Origin: Paenibacillus silagei
GTDB lineage: Bacteria > Bacillota > Bacilli > Paenibacillales > Paenibacillaceae
Assembly (NCBI RefSeq): GCF_017874735.1
Contig: NZ_JAGGLV010000030.1
Span: 1 to 64,000 of the forward strand
DNA: 64,000 bases
Reading direction: 5' to 3'
The translations under genes were made by a program, and so were the position numbers. A model generated the notes under the pieces. That model worked only from the letters and a program-made list of their open reading frames with translations. It had not been told where the DNA came from and did no database searches. Shown piece after piece: positions 9,418 to 18,639 of the stretch (position 1 is the stretch's first letter; every line of letters starts with the position of its first letter).

Positions 9418-10155
9418 ATGATACAAAAATCAATTCCAAGTCTTTTTACGATTGGTAATCTGATGCTTGGAATGTTTGGTATCATGATGGCGTTTGACGG
9501 CAAGCTGAGCATGGCCGCTATCATGGTGATTATCGCGATGCTGCTCGATGGGCTGGATGGCCGGATGGCCCGTGCGCTGAAATGTGAGAGTGAATTCGGC
9601 AAGGAGCTGGATTCTCTATCCGATGTAGTTTCGTTTGGAGTCGCCCCGGCGCTGATTATGTATTTAACAAGTCTGCAGGAGCTGAATCCTGCACTGGGAT
9701 GGACCGTCACAGCGATCTTCCCTGTATTCGGAGCCTTACGTCTGGCCCGGTTCAATGTCCGCCCGGGGATTCCGGGATATTTCGTAGGATTGCCGATTCC
9801 TGCTGCGGGCGGGGTTCTGGCCACGCTTGCACTTTTCCATAAGGATGTATCTGCACCATTCATGATTATGGCTACCCTGCTGCTGTCGTATCTGATGGTC
9901 AGCACAGTGAAGTATCCCAACTTCAAGAAGATTGGTTTTCCCAAAAAAGCGGTTATAGGCGCACCTGTAGTTATCGTGATCGCTGTAGCTGTTGCGGTAG
10001 TCTTCCCTGAACAGATTGCCAAGCTGATCTTTGGACTTCTGGCGCTGTACGCCTTATATGGCTTCAGACAGAGCTTAGGGCTGTTTAAGGTCCGCCGGCA
10101 ACGCCGCCGCAGAAGACGCTCGGAGGATAAGGTATATCATTCCAAGAACGGTTAG
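9418..10155 (+). CDS. pssA: CDP-diacylglycerol-serine O-phosphatidyltransferase
   Basis: PssA makes phosphatidylserine, the precursor of phosphatidylethanolamine, in the membrane. The 245-residue protein contains the CDP-alcohol phosphotransferase motif D-x2-D-G-x2-A-R-x8-G-x3-D-x3-D at about residues 44-68 (DGLDGRMAR, then FGKELDSLSD). Several hydrophobic segments follow, and the tail is very basic (RQRRRRRRSE). ATG 9418 follows GAGGTGAAG. In B. subtilis this gene is not between disA and the PIN/TRAM gene, so the position is a lineage difference. It ends at a terminator. Confidence 0.9.
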   Translation: MIQKSIPSLFTIGNLMLGMFGIMMAFDGKLSMAAIMVIIAMLLDGLDGRMARALKCESEFGKELDSLSDVVSFGVAPALIMYLTSLQELNPALGWTVTAIFPVFGALRLARFNVRPGIPGYFVGLPIPAAGGVLATLALFHKDVSAPFMIMATLLLSYLMVSTVKYPNFKKIGFPKKAVIGAPVVIVIAVAVAVVFPEQIAKLIFGLLALYALYGFRQSLGLFKVRRQRRRRRRSEDKVYHSKNG

Positions 10156-10196
10156 CCCTTCTTCAGAACTTATTTCATTCATAGACCGCTATATAC

Positions 10197-10243
10197 AAAA
10201 GGCATTGCCTTTCCTGAATATCAGGAGAGTGCAATGCCTTTTT
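10197..10243 (+). terminator. rho-independent terminator between pssA and the minus-strand gene
   Basis: AAAGGCATTGC and GCAATGCCTTT form an 11-bp outer stem with a second inner stem (TTTCCTGA/TCAGGAGA), followed by TTTTT. It ends pssA transcription and, with its A-rich left flank, may also stop transcription coming from the minus strand. Confidence 0.85.
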
Positions 10244-10328
10244 GCTGCCTGCGGGAAGGGAAGTATTATACGGAATACGGTTCCCCCGGAGCTGGCGGAA
10301 TGGATGAAGGAGAGCGCGGACGGTCTGC

Positions 10329-10724
10329 TCAGGACAAGTTGAACAACCCGAGTGTTGCGCATTTCTGCGATTCCTTGGCGACAACCTCGTCCATATTGAT
10401 AGCAAGCAAATTGCAGAGTGCAGACATGTAGAACAGCTCGCGGCCCAGCTCGGAGCCAATGACCTCCCGGCAGTTCTCACACAGCTCCCCTGCCAGGTGG
10501 GTTCCGGCAAGCTCCTTGGCTTGCTCAAGGCCTAGAGTGGGCTCGAAGACCTGCTTGGTGGCATGCAGTTGAATGCAGCCGCATTCGGTAATGGCTTTGA
10601 CGACAGCCCGGTTGACGGAAGCACTGCTCTGTCCGTTCTTGGACATGACATCCAGAAGACTACGGTGACGGAGCAGCAGTTCGGAGACTTGATCCTGGAA
10701 GGCCTGTAAACTTGGTGCGCTCAT
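10329..10724 (-). CDS. conserved small protein with a MazG-like C-terminal helix region
   Basis: A 131-residue soluble protein that I do not firmly recognise. Its C-terminal stretch ELGRELFYMSALCNLLAI resembles the E-L-x2-x-L-[FW]-Y helix of MazG-type nucleotide pyrophosphohydrolases, but the first EExxE metal-binding helix is not obvious. It carries ECGC and CENC cysteine pairs (about residues 47-50 and 82-85) that could bind metal. ATG 10724 follows AGGGGTG on the minus strand. It is the only minus-strand gene between the rRNA operon and 37181, has its own promoter, and sits between pssA and the PIN/TRAM gene. Confidence 0.7.
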   Translation of the reverse strand: MSAPSLQAFQDQVSELLLRHRSLLDVMSKNGQSSASVNRAVVKAITECGCIQLHATKQVFEPTLGLEQAKELAGTHLAGELCENCREVIGSELGRELFYMSALCNLLAINMDEVVAKESQKCATLGLFNLS

Positions 10725-10756
10725 TTTCCATTCACCCCTGGGTTCGAATTGAATTC

Positions 10757-10786
10757 ATTATATGCCAGGGTCTCCCTCATTTTCAA
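10757..10786 (-). promoter_or_regulatory. sigma-A promoter of the minus-strand small gene
   Basis: Read on the minus strand, TTGAAA (10786-10781) and TATAAT (10762-10757) are separated by 18 bp, about 33 bases before the ATG at 10724. Confidence 0.7.
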
Positions 10787-10933
10787 CCAGGAATAGCAGT
10801 TTACGGCAACAGAACCTGACGAAATTCGAGGCTTGCAGAAAAAATAACGCGCTCCCGGATTATCGTCCTAAAAATTGGAACATACTGGTGAGGTATAGAG
10901 GATTGATGGATGAATAAAAGGAGGTGCGAGGTT

Positions 10934-12022
10934 ATGTGGAAAAAGTCTGTTTTGATACTTGCCGGGTGTTGTGGAGCCTGGTCCGGTTATTCGCTATATC
11001 ACGCGGCAGAAAGAGGGTTCCCGGTAGGCCTTGGGAAACTGGAGGATAGCTTGCCTATGGAAGGAAGCATTTTGTTTGCGGTGCTGGGTGCCATTATTTT
11101 TCTGATTGCGGGGACTTTATGCGCGGAATGGGCAAGTTCAAAGCTGCGGGAGATGGTTGCGTATTGCTCGCGTATCCCGATGAATGAGCTTGCTGCAGGC
11201 GCAGCAGGGCTTACGGGAGGTCTGCTGCTGTCTCTGCTGCTGTATCCCGCTATGTCCTGGCTGGGCAAAGCAGGGGAGCTGCTGCAGGTAGCTGCCACGC
11301 TTGCTCTGGGCTATATGGGCCTGCGGATCGGGCTGGAGAAGAAGGAGGAGCTGGCTTCGCTCTGGAATACCGGACGCTGGGCACGCTCTGCTGAACCGGA
11401 GGAGCGTGGAACTCAGGAGCATAAAATCCTCGATACCAGCGTGATTATTGACGGGAGGATTGCTGACATCTGTAAAACGGGCTTCATCGAAGGCACGATT
11501 GTTATTCCTGAGTTCGTGCTGGAGGAGCTGCAGCATATTGCGGATTCATCGGATCTGCTGAAGCGTAACCGCGGACGCAGAGGGCTTGATATTCTGAATA
11601 AGATTCAGAAGGAGCTGGACGTTAAGGTGCTGATTTATGAAGGGGATTTCGAGGAGATCTCAGAAGTGGACAGCAAGCTGGTCAAGCTGGCGAAAGTACT
11701 GCACGGCAAGGTCGTCACCAACGACTTTAACCTTAACAAGGTATGCGAGCTGCAGGGAGTGTCGGTGCTGAATATTAATGACTTGGCGAATGCAGTGAAG
11801 CCGGTGGTTCTGCCGGGCGAAGAGATCATTGTTCAGGTGATTAAGGACGGCAAAGAACATGGACAAGGCGTAGCCTATCTGGACGATGGCACGATGATTG
11901 TGGTGGAGGGCGGCCGGGATTATATCGGCACTACGATGGAGGTTCTGGTGACGAGCGTGCTGCAGACATCGGCAGGACGGATGATTTTTGCCAAACCGAA
12001 GCTTCTGGAAAAAGCACAATAA
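10934..12022 (+). CDS. PIN/TRAM domain membrane protein (YacL-like)
   Basis: A 362-residue protein with four hydrophobic segments in the first 130 residues, then a PIN nuclease-like domain beginning KILDTSVIIDGRIADIC with further acidic residues in VDSKLVKLAK and VVTNDFNLNKV. A C-terminal TRAM RNA-binding domain (VKDGKEHGQGVAYLDDGTMI region) follows. The family is conserved in Firmicutes next to ispD; its substrate is not known. ATG 10910 is also in frame, but ATG 10934 follows AGGAGG at nine bases and is preferred. Confidence 0.88.
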   Translation: MWKKSVLILAGCCGAWSGYSLYHAAERGFPVGLGKLEDSLPMEGSILFAVLGAIIFLIAGTLCAEWASSKLREMVAYCSRIPMNELAAGAAGLTGGLLLSLLLYPAMSWLGKAGELLQVAATLALGYMGLRIGLEKKEELASLWNTGRWARSAEPEERGTQEHKILDTSVIIDGRIADICKTGFIEGTIVIPEFVLEELQHIADSSDLLKRNRGRRGLDILNKIQKELDVKVLIYEGDFEEISEVDSKLVKLAKVLHGKVVTNDFNLNKVCELQGVSVLNINDLANAVKPVVLPGEEIIVQVIKDGKEHGQGVAYLDDGTMIVVEGGRDYIGTTMEVLVTSVLQTSAGRMIFAKPKLLEKAQ

Positions 12023-12122
12023 GTTCAGCCCAGGCCTCCGGCAGCACCCTTTCGGGCTTGGAAATGCCAGCCAAACACGTTATGATGGGAGTATACGTGA
12101 AAGAAAGACAGGAGCCGAAAGC

Positions 12123-12821
12123 ATGTCAAACAGTGTTGGCGTCGTTATCGTAGCGGCAGGCAGAGGAACCCGGATGGGAACGGCAGAGAGCAAGCAATAT
12201 TTGCTGCTGCAGGGCAAGCCGATACTCGTGCATACCCTGGAGGTATTCCAGCGGCATAAGCTGATCTCCGAGATTGTGCTTGTCACCGGGGAAGAGGATG
12301 TGCAGCGCTGTAAGCAGTGGGTACAAGCCTTCAAGCTGGATAAAGTGGCTGCGGTCATTCCCGGGGGAACGGAGCGCCAGCACTCGGTACGCCGCGGACT
12401 GGATGAACTTAAGACCCATTGGGTCATGGTTCATGACGGGGTAAGGCCGTTCGTACAGGACAGCGAGATAGAAGCTTGCTACGAGCGGGCGCAGTCCGCT
12501 GGAGCGTCGGTGCTTGCAGTACCGGTTAAGGATACGATCAAGCAGGTCGACAGTGAAGGCAAGGTGCTGTCAACGCCGGACCGGCGAAGTCTGTGGGCGA
12601 TTCAGACCCCGCAGACTTTTCGTTTGTCCGATCTGCTGTCCGCCTATGAGGAGGCAGAGCGGGACGGTTTTCTCGGGACAGATGATTCCAGTCTGGCGGA
12701 ACGCAGCGGCATTACCGTGTCAGTTGTAGAAGGAAGCTACATGAATATTAAGATCACGACGCCGGAGGACTTGGATTTCGCTGAATTCACAGTAAGAAGC
12801 AGGGGAGAGGGACACAGATGA
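12123..12821 (+). CDS. ispD: 2-C-methyl-D-erythritol 4-phosphate cytidylyltransferase
   Basis: IspD converts MEP and CTP to CDP-ME in the non-mevalonate isoprenoid pathway. The 232-residue protein opens with [13 protein letters not shown], the nucleotide-binding loop, followed by [20 protein letters not shown] and the C-terminal [12 protein letters not shown] are also typical. Longer in-frame starts overlap the previous gene; ATG 12123 follows AGGAG. Its stop overlaps the ispF start by four bases (ATGA), so the two are translationally coupled. Confidence 0.95.
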   Translation: MSNSVGVVIVAAGRGTRMGTAESKQYLLLQGKPILVHTLEVFQRHKLISEIVLVTGEEDVQRCKQWVQAFKLDKVAAVIPGGTERQHSVRRGLDELKTHWVMVHDGVRPFVQDSEIEACYERAQSAGASVLAVPVKDTIKQVDSEGKVLSTPDRRSLWAIQTPQTFRLSDLLSAYEEAERDGFLGTDDSSLAERSGITVSVVEGSYMNIKITTPEDLDFAEFTVRSRGEGHR

Positions 12822-13306
12822 TTGCTGTAGGACAAGGATTTGACGTACACCAGCTGGTCGAGGGAAGGCCGTGTATTATCGGCGGAGTGACGATTCCTTA
12901 TGAGAAGGGGCTGCTGGGGCATTCCGATGCGGATGTGCTGCTGCATGCGGTAAGCGACGCTATACTGGGAGCGCTGGGCCTTGGGGATATCGGCAGACAT
13001 TTTCCCGATACCGATCCGGCCTTCAAGGATGCAGACAGCCTGAAGCTGCTGGAGCAGGTATGGGCACTTGCGCGTGAGCGCGGATACCGGCTGGGGAATA
13101 TCGATTCAACCATCATAGCGCAACAACCGAAGATGGCACCTTATATTCCGCAGATGACGGAGATTATTGCCCGCACGCTTGGCGCTGACGTATCGAAGGT
13201 GAATGTAAAAGCAACAACGACCGAGCAGCTTGGCTTCGCAGGGCGCGGAGAGGGAATTGCCGCCCAATCTATTGTTTGTCTGCTGCAAGATGTGATATCA
13301 TCGTGA
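12818..13306 (+). CDS. ispF: 2-C-methyl-D-erythritol 2,4-cyclodiphosphate synthase
   Basis: IspF cyclises CDP-ME 2-phosphate to MEcPP in the MEP pathway. The 162-residue protein has the metal-binding D-x-H of GFDVHQL (residues 8-10), [11 protein letters not shown] and the nucleotide-contacting region [17 protein letters not shown]. Its ATG overlaps the ispD stop. The intermediate IspE step must be encoded elsewhere. Confidence 0.96.
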   Translation: MIAVGQGFDVHQLVEGRPCIIGGVTIPYEKGLLGHSDADVLLHAVSDAILGALGLGDIGRHFPDTDPAFKDADSLKLLEQVWALARERGYRLGNIDSTIIAQQPKMAPYIPQMTEIIARTLGADVSKVNVKATTTEQLGFAGRGEGIAAQSIVCLLQDVISS

Positions 13307-13364
13307 GATGGCTTTAGCGTAAATAAAGGCCTGATTTCAACCAATATGAAGCGGAGGGAAACCC

Positions 13365-14828
13365 ATGGCGGATCAAGTTCGGGTGCGTTACGCACCGAGC
13401 CCTACGGGACATTTACATATCGGAAATGCCAGAACAGCCTTGTTTAACTATCTGTTCGCCCGCAATCTGGGCGGCAAATTCATTATCCGGATCGAAGATA
13501 CGGATCTTAAGCGCAACATTGCAGAAGGTGAAGAGAGCCAGCTGAAGTATTTGAAGTGGCTGGGAATCGATTGGGATGAAAGCGTGGATGTAGGCGGCGA
13601 ATACGGGCCTTACCGCCAGACTGAACGTCTGGATCTGTACCGTGTCTACTGGCAGGATTTGCTGGACCGCGGCCTGGCTTACCGCTGCTATTGCACAGAG
13701 GAAGAGCTGGAGGCTGAACGCGAGGAGCAGACGGCACGCGGCGAAACCCCGCGTTATTCCGGCAAACACCGTAATCTGACCGAGGAGCAGCGCCTGGCCT
13801 TTGAGGCAGAGGGACGCGTGGCCAGCATCCGTTTCCTTGTTCCGGAAGACCGCACTTATACCTTCAATGATATCGTAAAAGGCAGCATTTCGTTCAACAG
13901 CAAAGAAATGGGTGACTTCGTCATCGTGAAGAAGGACGGTATTCCGACCTATAACTTCGCTGTAGCGGTGGACGACCATCTGATGGCTATCTCCCATGTG
14001 CTGCGCGGAGAAGATCATATCTCCAATACCCCGCGCCAGCTCATGATTTATGAGGCACTGGGCTGGGAAGCTCCGCTCTTCGGACATATGACGCTGATTG
14101 TCGGCGATGACCATAAGAAGCTGAGCAAACGGAATGAATCGATCATTCAGTTTATTGAACAGTACGATCAGCTGGGCTACCTGCCGGAAGCTCTATTCAA
14201 CTTCATCACTCTGCTGGGCTGGTCGCCTGAGGGCGAAGAGGAGATCTTCACCAAGGAAGAGCTAATCTCGATCTTTACGGCGGACCGTCTGTCGAAGAGC
14301 CCGGCAGTGTTCGATACGAACAAGCTGGCGCATCTGAATAATCACTATATCAAGCATGCCGATCCTAAGCGGATAGCGGCACTTGCCATTCCTCATTTGC
14401 AGAAGGCGGGCCGTCTGCCTGAGGTGCTCAGTGAGGAGCAGCAGGGCTGGGCGGAGAGCCTGGTTGCGCTGTACCAGGAGCAAATGACAGCTGCGTCGGA
14501 TATTGTCGCCCTCTCTGAGCTGTTCTTCCGCAGCCACCTGGAGCTGGAGACCGAAGCGGCAGGGGTGCTTGCCGAAGCTCAGGTTCCTGAAGTGCTGTCC
14601 GCATTTCTGGCCAAAGTGGAGGCTGCCGAAGATTTCAGCGCCCCGCATATGGCTGTTCTAATCAAGGAAGTGCAGAAGGAGACCGGTCACAAAGGCAAAG
14701 CGCTGTTTATGCCGATTCGTGTCGCTCTTACCGGACAGATGCATGGCCGCGACTTGAATGCAACGATTGCGCTGCTTGGCCGCAGCCGGGTGATCGAACG
14801 CCTGAAATCACAAATCAAAGGCGCTTAG
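13365..14828 (+). CDS. gltX: glutamyl-tRNA synthetase
   Basis: GltX charges tRNA-Glu (and, in most Firmicutes, also tRNA-Gln for later amidation). The 487-residue class I synthetase has the HIGN signature (residues 18-21) in [14 protein letters not shown] and KLSKR (about 252-256). The length and the C-terminal anticodon-binding helical domain match the bacterial non-discriminating type. It follows ispF by 58 bases with GGAGGG before the ATG; the next genes are under separate T-box control. Confidence 0.97.
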   Translation: MADQVRVRYAPSPTGHLHIGNARTALFNYLFARNLGGKFIIRIEDTDLKRNIAEGEESQLKYLKWLGIDWDESVDVGGEYGPYRQTERLDLYRVYWQDLLDRGLAYRCYCTEEELEAEREEQTARGETPRYSGKHRNLTEEQRLAFEAEGRVASIRFLVPEDRTYTFNDIVKGSISFNSKEMGDFVIVKKDGIPTYNFAVAVDDHLMAISHVLRGEDHISNTPRQLMIYEALGWEAPLFGHMTLIVGDDHKKLSKRNESIIQFIEQYDQLGYLPEALFNFITLLGWSPEGEEEIFTKEELISIFTADRLSKSPAVFDTNKLAHLNNHYIKHADPKRIAALAIPHLQKAGRLPEVLSEEQQGWAESLVALYQEQMTAASDIVALSELFFRSHLELETEAAGVLAEAQVPEVLSAFLAKVEAAEDFSAPHMAVLIKEVQKETGHKGKALFMPIRVALTGQMHGRDLNATIALLGRSRVIERLKSQIKGA

Positions 14829-14918
14829 GGCAGGGACATGCAAGGGGAGAAGACCCTTGTCAGTTCTGCGGCTTTTCGCTAAGATAGAAGGATATAAGAA
14901 ATAGCTGGGATCAGGAAA

Positions 14919-15209
14919 AGTAGGCGTATCAGGACAATTACCAGAGAGAATAACCGCTTAAGGGCGAATGCCCTTGCAGGCTGGGAGTTATTCATTTGTC
15001 TGCCGCTGAAAATGCACCTGTGAGCTGCATGGTTGAATGTCCCTGTGCGGGGCTGTAGACTGTGCCGGGCTGTCGCCGTTACAGACACCAAGAGGAACAC
15101 CGGATACAGCGGCTGCGAAGTTTAACAGCTCTGGCATATACGAATGTTCAAGCAGAGTGGGACCGCGGTTAAACGTCTCTGCAGCTATCATGCTGCAGGG
15201 GCGTTTTTT
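14919..15209 (+). promoter_or_regulatory. T-box riboswitch, cysteine type, before cysE-cysS
   Basis: The T-box sequence AGAGTGGGACCGCGG is at 15154-15168. An AGTA near the start (14919-14922) fits the stem I kink-turn. The candidate specifier TGC (cysteine) is at 15013-15015 in the context GAAAATGCACC. The leader ends in a terminator with a 14-bp stem (AACGTCTCTGCAGC with its partner, 15172-15205) and a T-run. Uncharged tRNA-Cys should favour the antiterminator and switch on cysE and cysS. The 5' boundary is approximate. This leader fills the gap between gltX and cysE. Confidence 0.88.
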
Positions 15210-15266
15210 GTTGAAATATAAGAATGTAACTTGAAATATAGCATCTCAAAGAAGAGGGGAACCGCG

Positions 15267-15959
15267 ATGTTTAAGCATATCAAGTCGGACATTCGGGCAG
15301 TATTCGACAATGATCCCGCTGCCCGCAGCAGGTTCGAGGTCGTCTTCACCTACGCCGGGCTTCATGCGATCTGGGCACACCGGATGGCCCACTCTTTTTA
15401 TAAACGCCGCTGGTTTACCCTGGCACGCATGGTCTCGCAGATCAGCCGGTTCATGACGGGAGTGGAGATTCATCCGGGCGCGGTCATCGGCAGCCGGTTG
15501 TTTATTGACCACGGAATGGGTATTGTCATTGGTGAGACCTGTGAGATTGGCGATGATGTTATTATCTATCAGGGAGTTACACTCGGGGGGACCGGCAAAG
15601 AGAAAGGCAAGCGGCACCCTACCGTCGGCAACAATGTAGTCATCGGCTCTGGTGCCAAAGTACTGGGTTCCTTCCGGATCGGCGATAATTCTAATATCGG
15701 CTCTAACGCAGTCGTGCTGCGTGAAGTGCCTAACAACAGCACGGTAGTCGGCAATCCCGGGCGTGTAGTCAAGCGTAACGGCGAACGTGTATCCGACCGG
15801 CTGGATCATACCAAGATGCCTGACCCGCTGATTGATTCCCTCAAGTTCCTACAGAAGGAGATTGAGGAGCTAAGAGAAAAGATGGGTGCTGAAGATAAGC
15901 AGAAGCAGGAACAGCGGCGGCTCGAAAGCCAGCAATATATCGGCGATTACGAAATTTAA
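15267..15959 (+). CDS. cysE: serine O-acetyltransferase
   Basis: CysE acetylates L-serine to O-acetylserine, the carbon skeleton for cysteine. The 230-residue protein has the N-terminal helical SAT domain and the left-handed beta-helix hexapeptide repeats, with GVEIHPGAVIG, DHGMGIVIGE and GVTLGGTGKEKGKRHP bearing the usual catalytic Asp and His residues. An upstream in-frame start at 15231 lies before the ribosome binding site AGAGGGG, so ATG 15267 is preferred. It is under the upstream cysteine T-box together with cysS. Confidence 0.95.
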   Translation: MFKHIKSDIRAVFDNDPAARSRFEVVFTYAGLHAIWAHRMAHSFYKRRWFTLARMVSQISRFMTGVEIHPGAVIGSRLFIDHGMGIVIGETCEIGDDVIIYQGVTLGGTGKEKGKRHPTVGNNVVIGSGAKVLGSFRIGDNSNIGSNAVVLREVPNNSTVVGNPGRVVKRNGERVSDRLDHTKMPDPLIDSLKFLQKEIEELREKMGAEDKQKQEQRRLESQQYIGDYEI

Positions 15960-16010
15960 GAGCACCGGCATTTCAGAAATCCGGGGACAATAGAAAGGGT
16001 TGGGACAAGA

Positions 16011-17417
16011 ATGGCTTTGCACATTTACAACACAATGACGCGCACGAAGGAAGAATTTGTACCGCAGGAGCCGGATAAGGTGAAGATGTACGTCTGCGGA
16101 CCCACGGTCTACGGCTATATGCATATCGGGAATGCAAGACCGGTCATTGTTTTTGACATGGTGCGCAACTACCTGGAGACGCTTGGTAATGAGGTCCGCT
16201 ATCTGACAAATTTCACCGATGTGGATGATAAAATGATCCGCAAGGCGGAGGAGCTGAACATCACCGTAGCCGAGGTTGCTGAAATGTTCATTGCCGCCTA
16301 CCAGGAGGATCTGGCCGGGCTGGGCGTGAAGCCGGCGACGATGAATCCGCGCGTTACGGAGAGCATGGACACGATTATCGAGTTCATTAAGGAGCTTGAA
16401 GACAAAGGCTACGCGTATGAGAACGGCGGAGATGTGTATTACCGTACCGGGAAATTTGCCAATTACGGCAAGCTGTCCCGCCAGAATCTGGAGGAGCTGC
16501 GCTTCGGTATCCGTGTCGAGGTGGATTCGCGCAAGGAGAACCAGGAGGATTTCGTACTCTGGAAGGCAGCCAAGCCGGGCGAAGTTCACTGGTCCAGTCC
16601 ATGGGGAGAGGGCCGTCCAGGCTGGCATATTGAATGCTCGGCGATGGTGCGTGAATATTTGGGTACAACGATCGACATTCACGGCGGCGGAGAGGATTTG
16701 AAATTCCCGCATCATGAATGCGAATGTGCCCAGACCGAAGCGCTGACGGGTGAACCGCTGTCGAATTACTGGATGCATAATGCTTTTCTGAATATCGGTG
16801 ACGAGAAAATGTCAAAGTCGCTGGGGAATGGCCTCCTCGTGAAGGATATCCGCGCGCGCTTCAAGCAGGGTGCTATCCGTTACTTCATGCTATCCAGCCA
16901 TTACCGCAATCCGCTGAACTTCACCGAGGAAGCACTGCTGTCTGCTGAGAAAAGCGTAGAGCGGATCGCTCTGGCAGAAGGCAATGTGAAGCACCGCCTT
17001 GAGCTGTCGGCGGAGGGGGCAGAGGGTGAGGCAAGTCTGCAGGTTACGGAGCGGCTGGCCGCTATCCTTAGCAACTTCCATGCGCGGATGCAGGATGATT
17101 TCAATACACCGGACGCTATTACGGCGGTGTTCGACTGGGTGAGCCTGGCGAACCTTACGCTTGCTGATCCTGAGGCGAATCCGGCTGACTTCGCCGAGCT
17201 GCTGAAGGCTTTTGCCGAGATGAATGCGGTGCTTCGCCTCACGGTAGAGGCTGAGGAAGAAGTGGCAAGCGAAGAGGTGGAACGCCTGATTGCAGAGCGT
17301 GTGGAAGCGCGCAAGAACAAGAACTGGAGCCGGTCGGATGAAATCCGCGATGAGCTGAATGCGCTGGGAATTCTGCTGGAAGATACTCCACAGGGAATGC
17401 GGTGGCGGCGCAAATGA
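16011..17417 (+). CDS. cysS: cysteinyl-tRNA synthetase
   Basis: CysS charges tRNA-Cys. The 468-residue class I synthetase has HIGN (about residues 38-41) in YMHIGNARP and KMSKS (about 266-270). CGPTVYG near the N-terminus, with further Cys/His residues (HIECSAM, HHECECAQ), forms the zinc site used to discriminate cysteine. It overlaps mrnC by four bases and is read from the T-box-controlled transcript with cysE. Confidence 0.97.
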   Translation: MALHIYNTMTRTKEEFVPQEPDKVKMYVCGPTVYGYMHIGNARPVIVFDMVRNYLETLGNEVRYLTNFTDVDDKMIRKAEELNITVAEVAEMFIAAYQEDLAGLGVKPATMNPRVTESMDTIIEFIKELEDKGYAYENGGDVYYRTGKFANYGKLSRQNLEELRFGIRVEVDSRKENQEDFVLWKAAKPGEVHWSSPWGEGRPGWHIECSAMVREYLGTTIDIHGGGEDLKFPHHECECAQTEALTGEPLSNYWMHNAFLNIGDEKMSKSLGNGLLVKDIRARFKQGAIRYFMLSSHYRNPLNFTEEALLSAEKSVERIALAEGNVKHRLELSAEGAEGEASLQVTERLAAILSNFHARMQDDFNTPDAITAVFDWVSLANLTLADPEANPADFAELLKAFAEMNAVLRLTVEAEEEVASEEVERLIAERVEARKNKNWSRSDEIRDELNALGILLEDTPQGMRWRRK

Positions 17418-17851
17418 ACGGGCTGTTTGATCTGAACCGCGCCTGGTTCCCGTATGAACCCTCTAAGCCGGCCCATCTGCTGCCTCCAATCGTCCTTGCT
17501 TATGCAGGTGACGCTATCTACGAAGTTGCAGTCCGGCAGTATCTGATCTCGCTGCCTAATTTGCGCCCCCAGCATCTGCACCGGTCGGCGACCGGACTGG
17601 TCTCCGCCAGAGCTCAGAGCAACATTCTTGCTTATCTGGACCCGGTGCTCACCGAGGATGAGAAGGATGTGGTCAGACGGGGGCGCAATGCCAAATCCGG
17701 CAGCATTCCCAAAAATGCGGATGTGCTGGAATACCGCCACGCCACTGCTTTTGAATGCATGATCGGCTATTTATATTACACAGGACAGCAAGCGAGAATC
17801 CAGGAGCTTGTTCACAGCAGTATCGAATATATGATGCACCGCCCCAAGTGA
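17414..17851 (+). CDS. mrnC: Mini-ribonuclease III
   Basis: Mini-III removes the ends of pre-23S rRNA. The protein of about 145 residues is an RNase III catalytic domain without a dsRNA-binding domain. LAYAGDAIYEVAVRQYL carries the acidic E/D pair, and RGRNAKSGSIPKNADVLEYRHATAFECMIGYLY carries the conserved second half. GTG 17402 is in frame too; ATG 17414 overlaps the cysS stop (ATGA) and is preferred for coupling. Confidence 0.93.
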   Translation: MNGLFDLNRAWFPYEPSKPAHLLPPIVLAYAGDAIYEVAVRQYLISLPNLRPQHLHRSATGLVSARAQSNILAYLDPVLTEDEKDVVRRGRNAKSGSIPKNADVLEYRHATAFECMIGYLYYTGQQARIQELVHSSIEYMMHRPK

Positions 17852-17875
17852 GTATACAGAACAGGAGATAAAACA

Positions 17876-18637
17876 ATGGAAGAATTGAGAACTGAAGAGG
17901 AAATACTGGCAGGCAAGCATTCGGTGCTTGAAGCCCTTAGAGCAGGACGTACACTCAACAAAATATGGATCGCTGAAACTGCACAAAAGCACCTGACCGC
18001 ACCTATCGTTGCGGAAGCGCGCAAGGCGGGCATTGTCATTCAGCATGTAGACAAGCGTAAGCTGGATCAGCTTGCACCGGGCGTTCAGCACCAGGGAGTG
18101 GTGGCGCAAGCGGCGCCTTTTGCCTACACGGAGGTTGCTGATATTCTGGCAATTGCTGAAGCCAAGGGAGAACCGCCGTTCCTGCTCCTGCTGGACGAAA
18201 TTGAAGATCCGCATAACCTCGGGTCTATCCTGCGTACGGCTGACTGCACAGGTGTGCACGGAGTCATTGTGCCGAAGCGCCGCTCTGCGCAGATTACAGC
18301 TACCGTATCCAAGACCTCGGCTGGTGCAGTCGAATATGTGCCTGTGGCCCGCGTAACGAATCTGGGACAGACCATTGACCGGCTGAAGGAGCTGGGAGTC
18401 TGGGTAGTCGGCACGGATGTGGATACCGATCAGAATCTGTTCGGATCGGATATTGTCACCGGTCCCGTAGCAGTGGTGATTGGCAATGAGAATAAAGGGA
18501 TGGGCCGCCTGATCCGTGAGAAATGCGATGTGCTGCTTAAGCTGCCGATGGCTGGAAGAATCAACTCTCTGAATGCTTCAGTAGCAGCGGGCGTAATCAT
18601 GTACGAGGTACTCCGCCGCCGCCAAGAACAGGGATAA
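17876..18637 (+). CDS. rlmB: 23S rRNA (guanosine-2'-O)-methyltransferase RlmB
   Basis: A SPOUT-class 2'-O-methyltransferase that modifies 23S rRNA. The 253-residue protein has an N-terminal substrate-binding domain starting LAGKHSVLEALRAG. The trefoil-knot motifs are LLLDEIEDPHNLGSILRTAD, VIGNENKGMGRLIREKCD and LPMAGRINSLNASVAAGVIMYE. It lies in the usual cysS-mrnC-rlmB-rae1 order. Confidence 0.95.
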   Translation: MEELRTEEEILAGKHSVLEALRAGRTLNKIWIAETAQKHLTAPIVAEARKAGIVIQHVDKRKLDQLAPGVQHQGVVAQAAPFAYTEVADILAIAEAKGEPPFLLLLDEIEDPHNLGSILRTADCTGVHGVIVPKRRSAQITATVSKTSAGAVEYVPVARVTNLGQTIDRLKELGVWVVGTDVDTDQNLFGSDIVTGPVAVVIGNENKGMGRLIREKCDVLLKLPMAGRINSLNASVAAGVIMYEVLRRRQEQG

Positions 18638-18639
18638 CT

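Noticed and set aside
11988-12122. N-terminal extension of ispD overlapping the PIN/TRAM gene
   Set aside because: It would add residues with no ispD similarity; ATG 12123 has a proper ribosome binding site.
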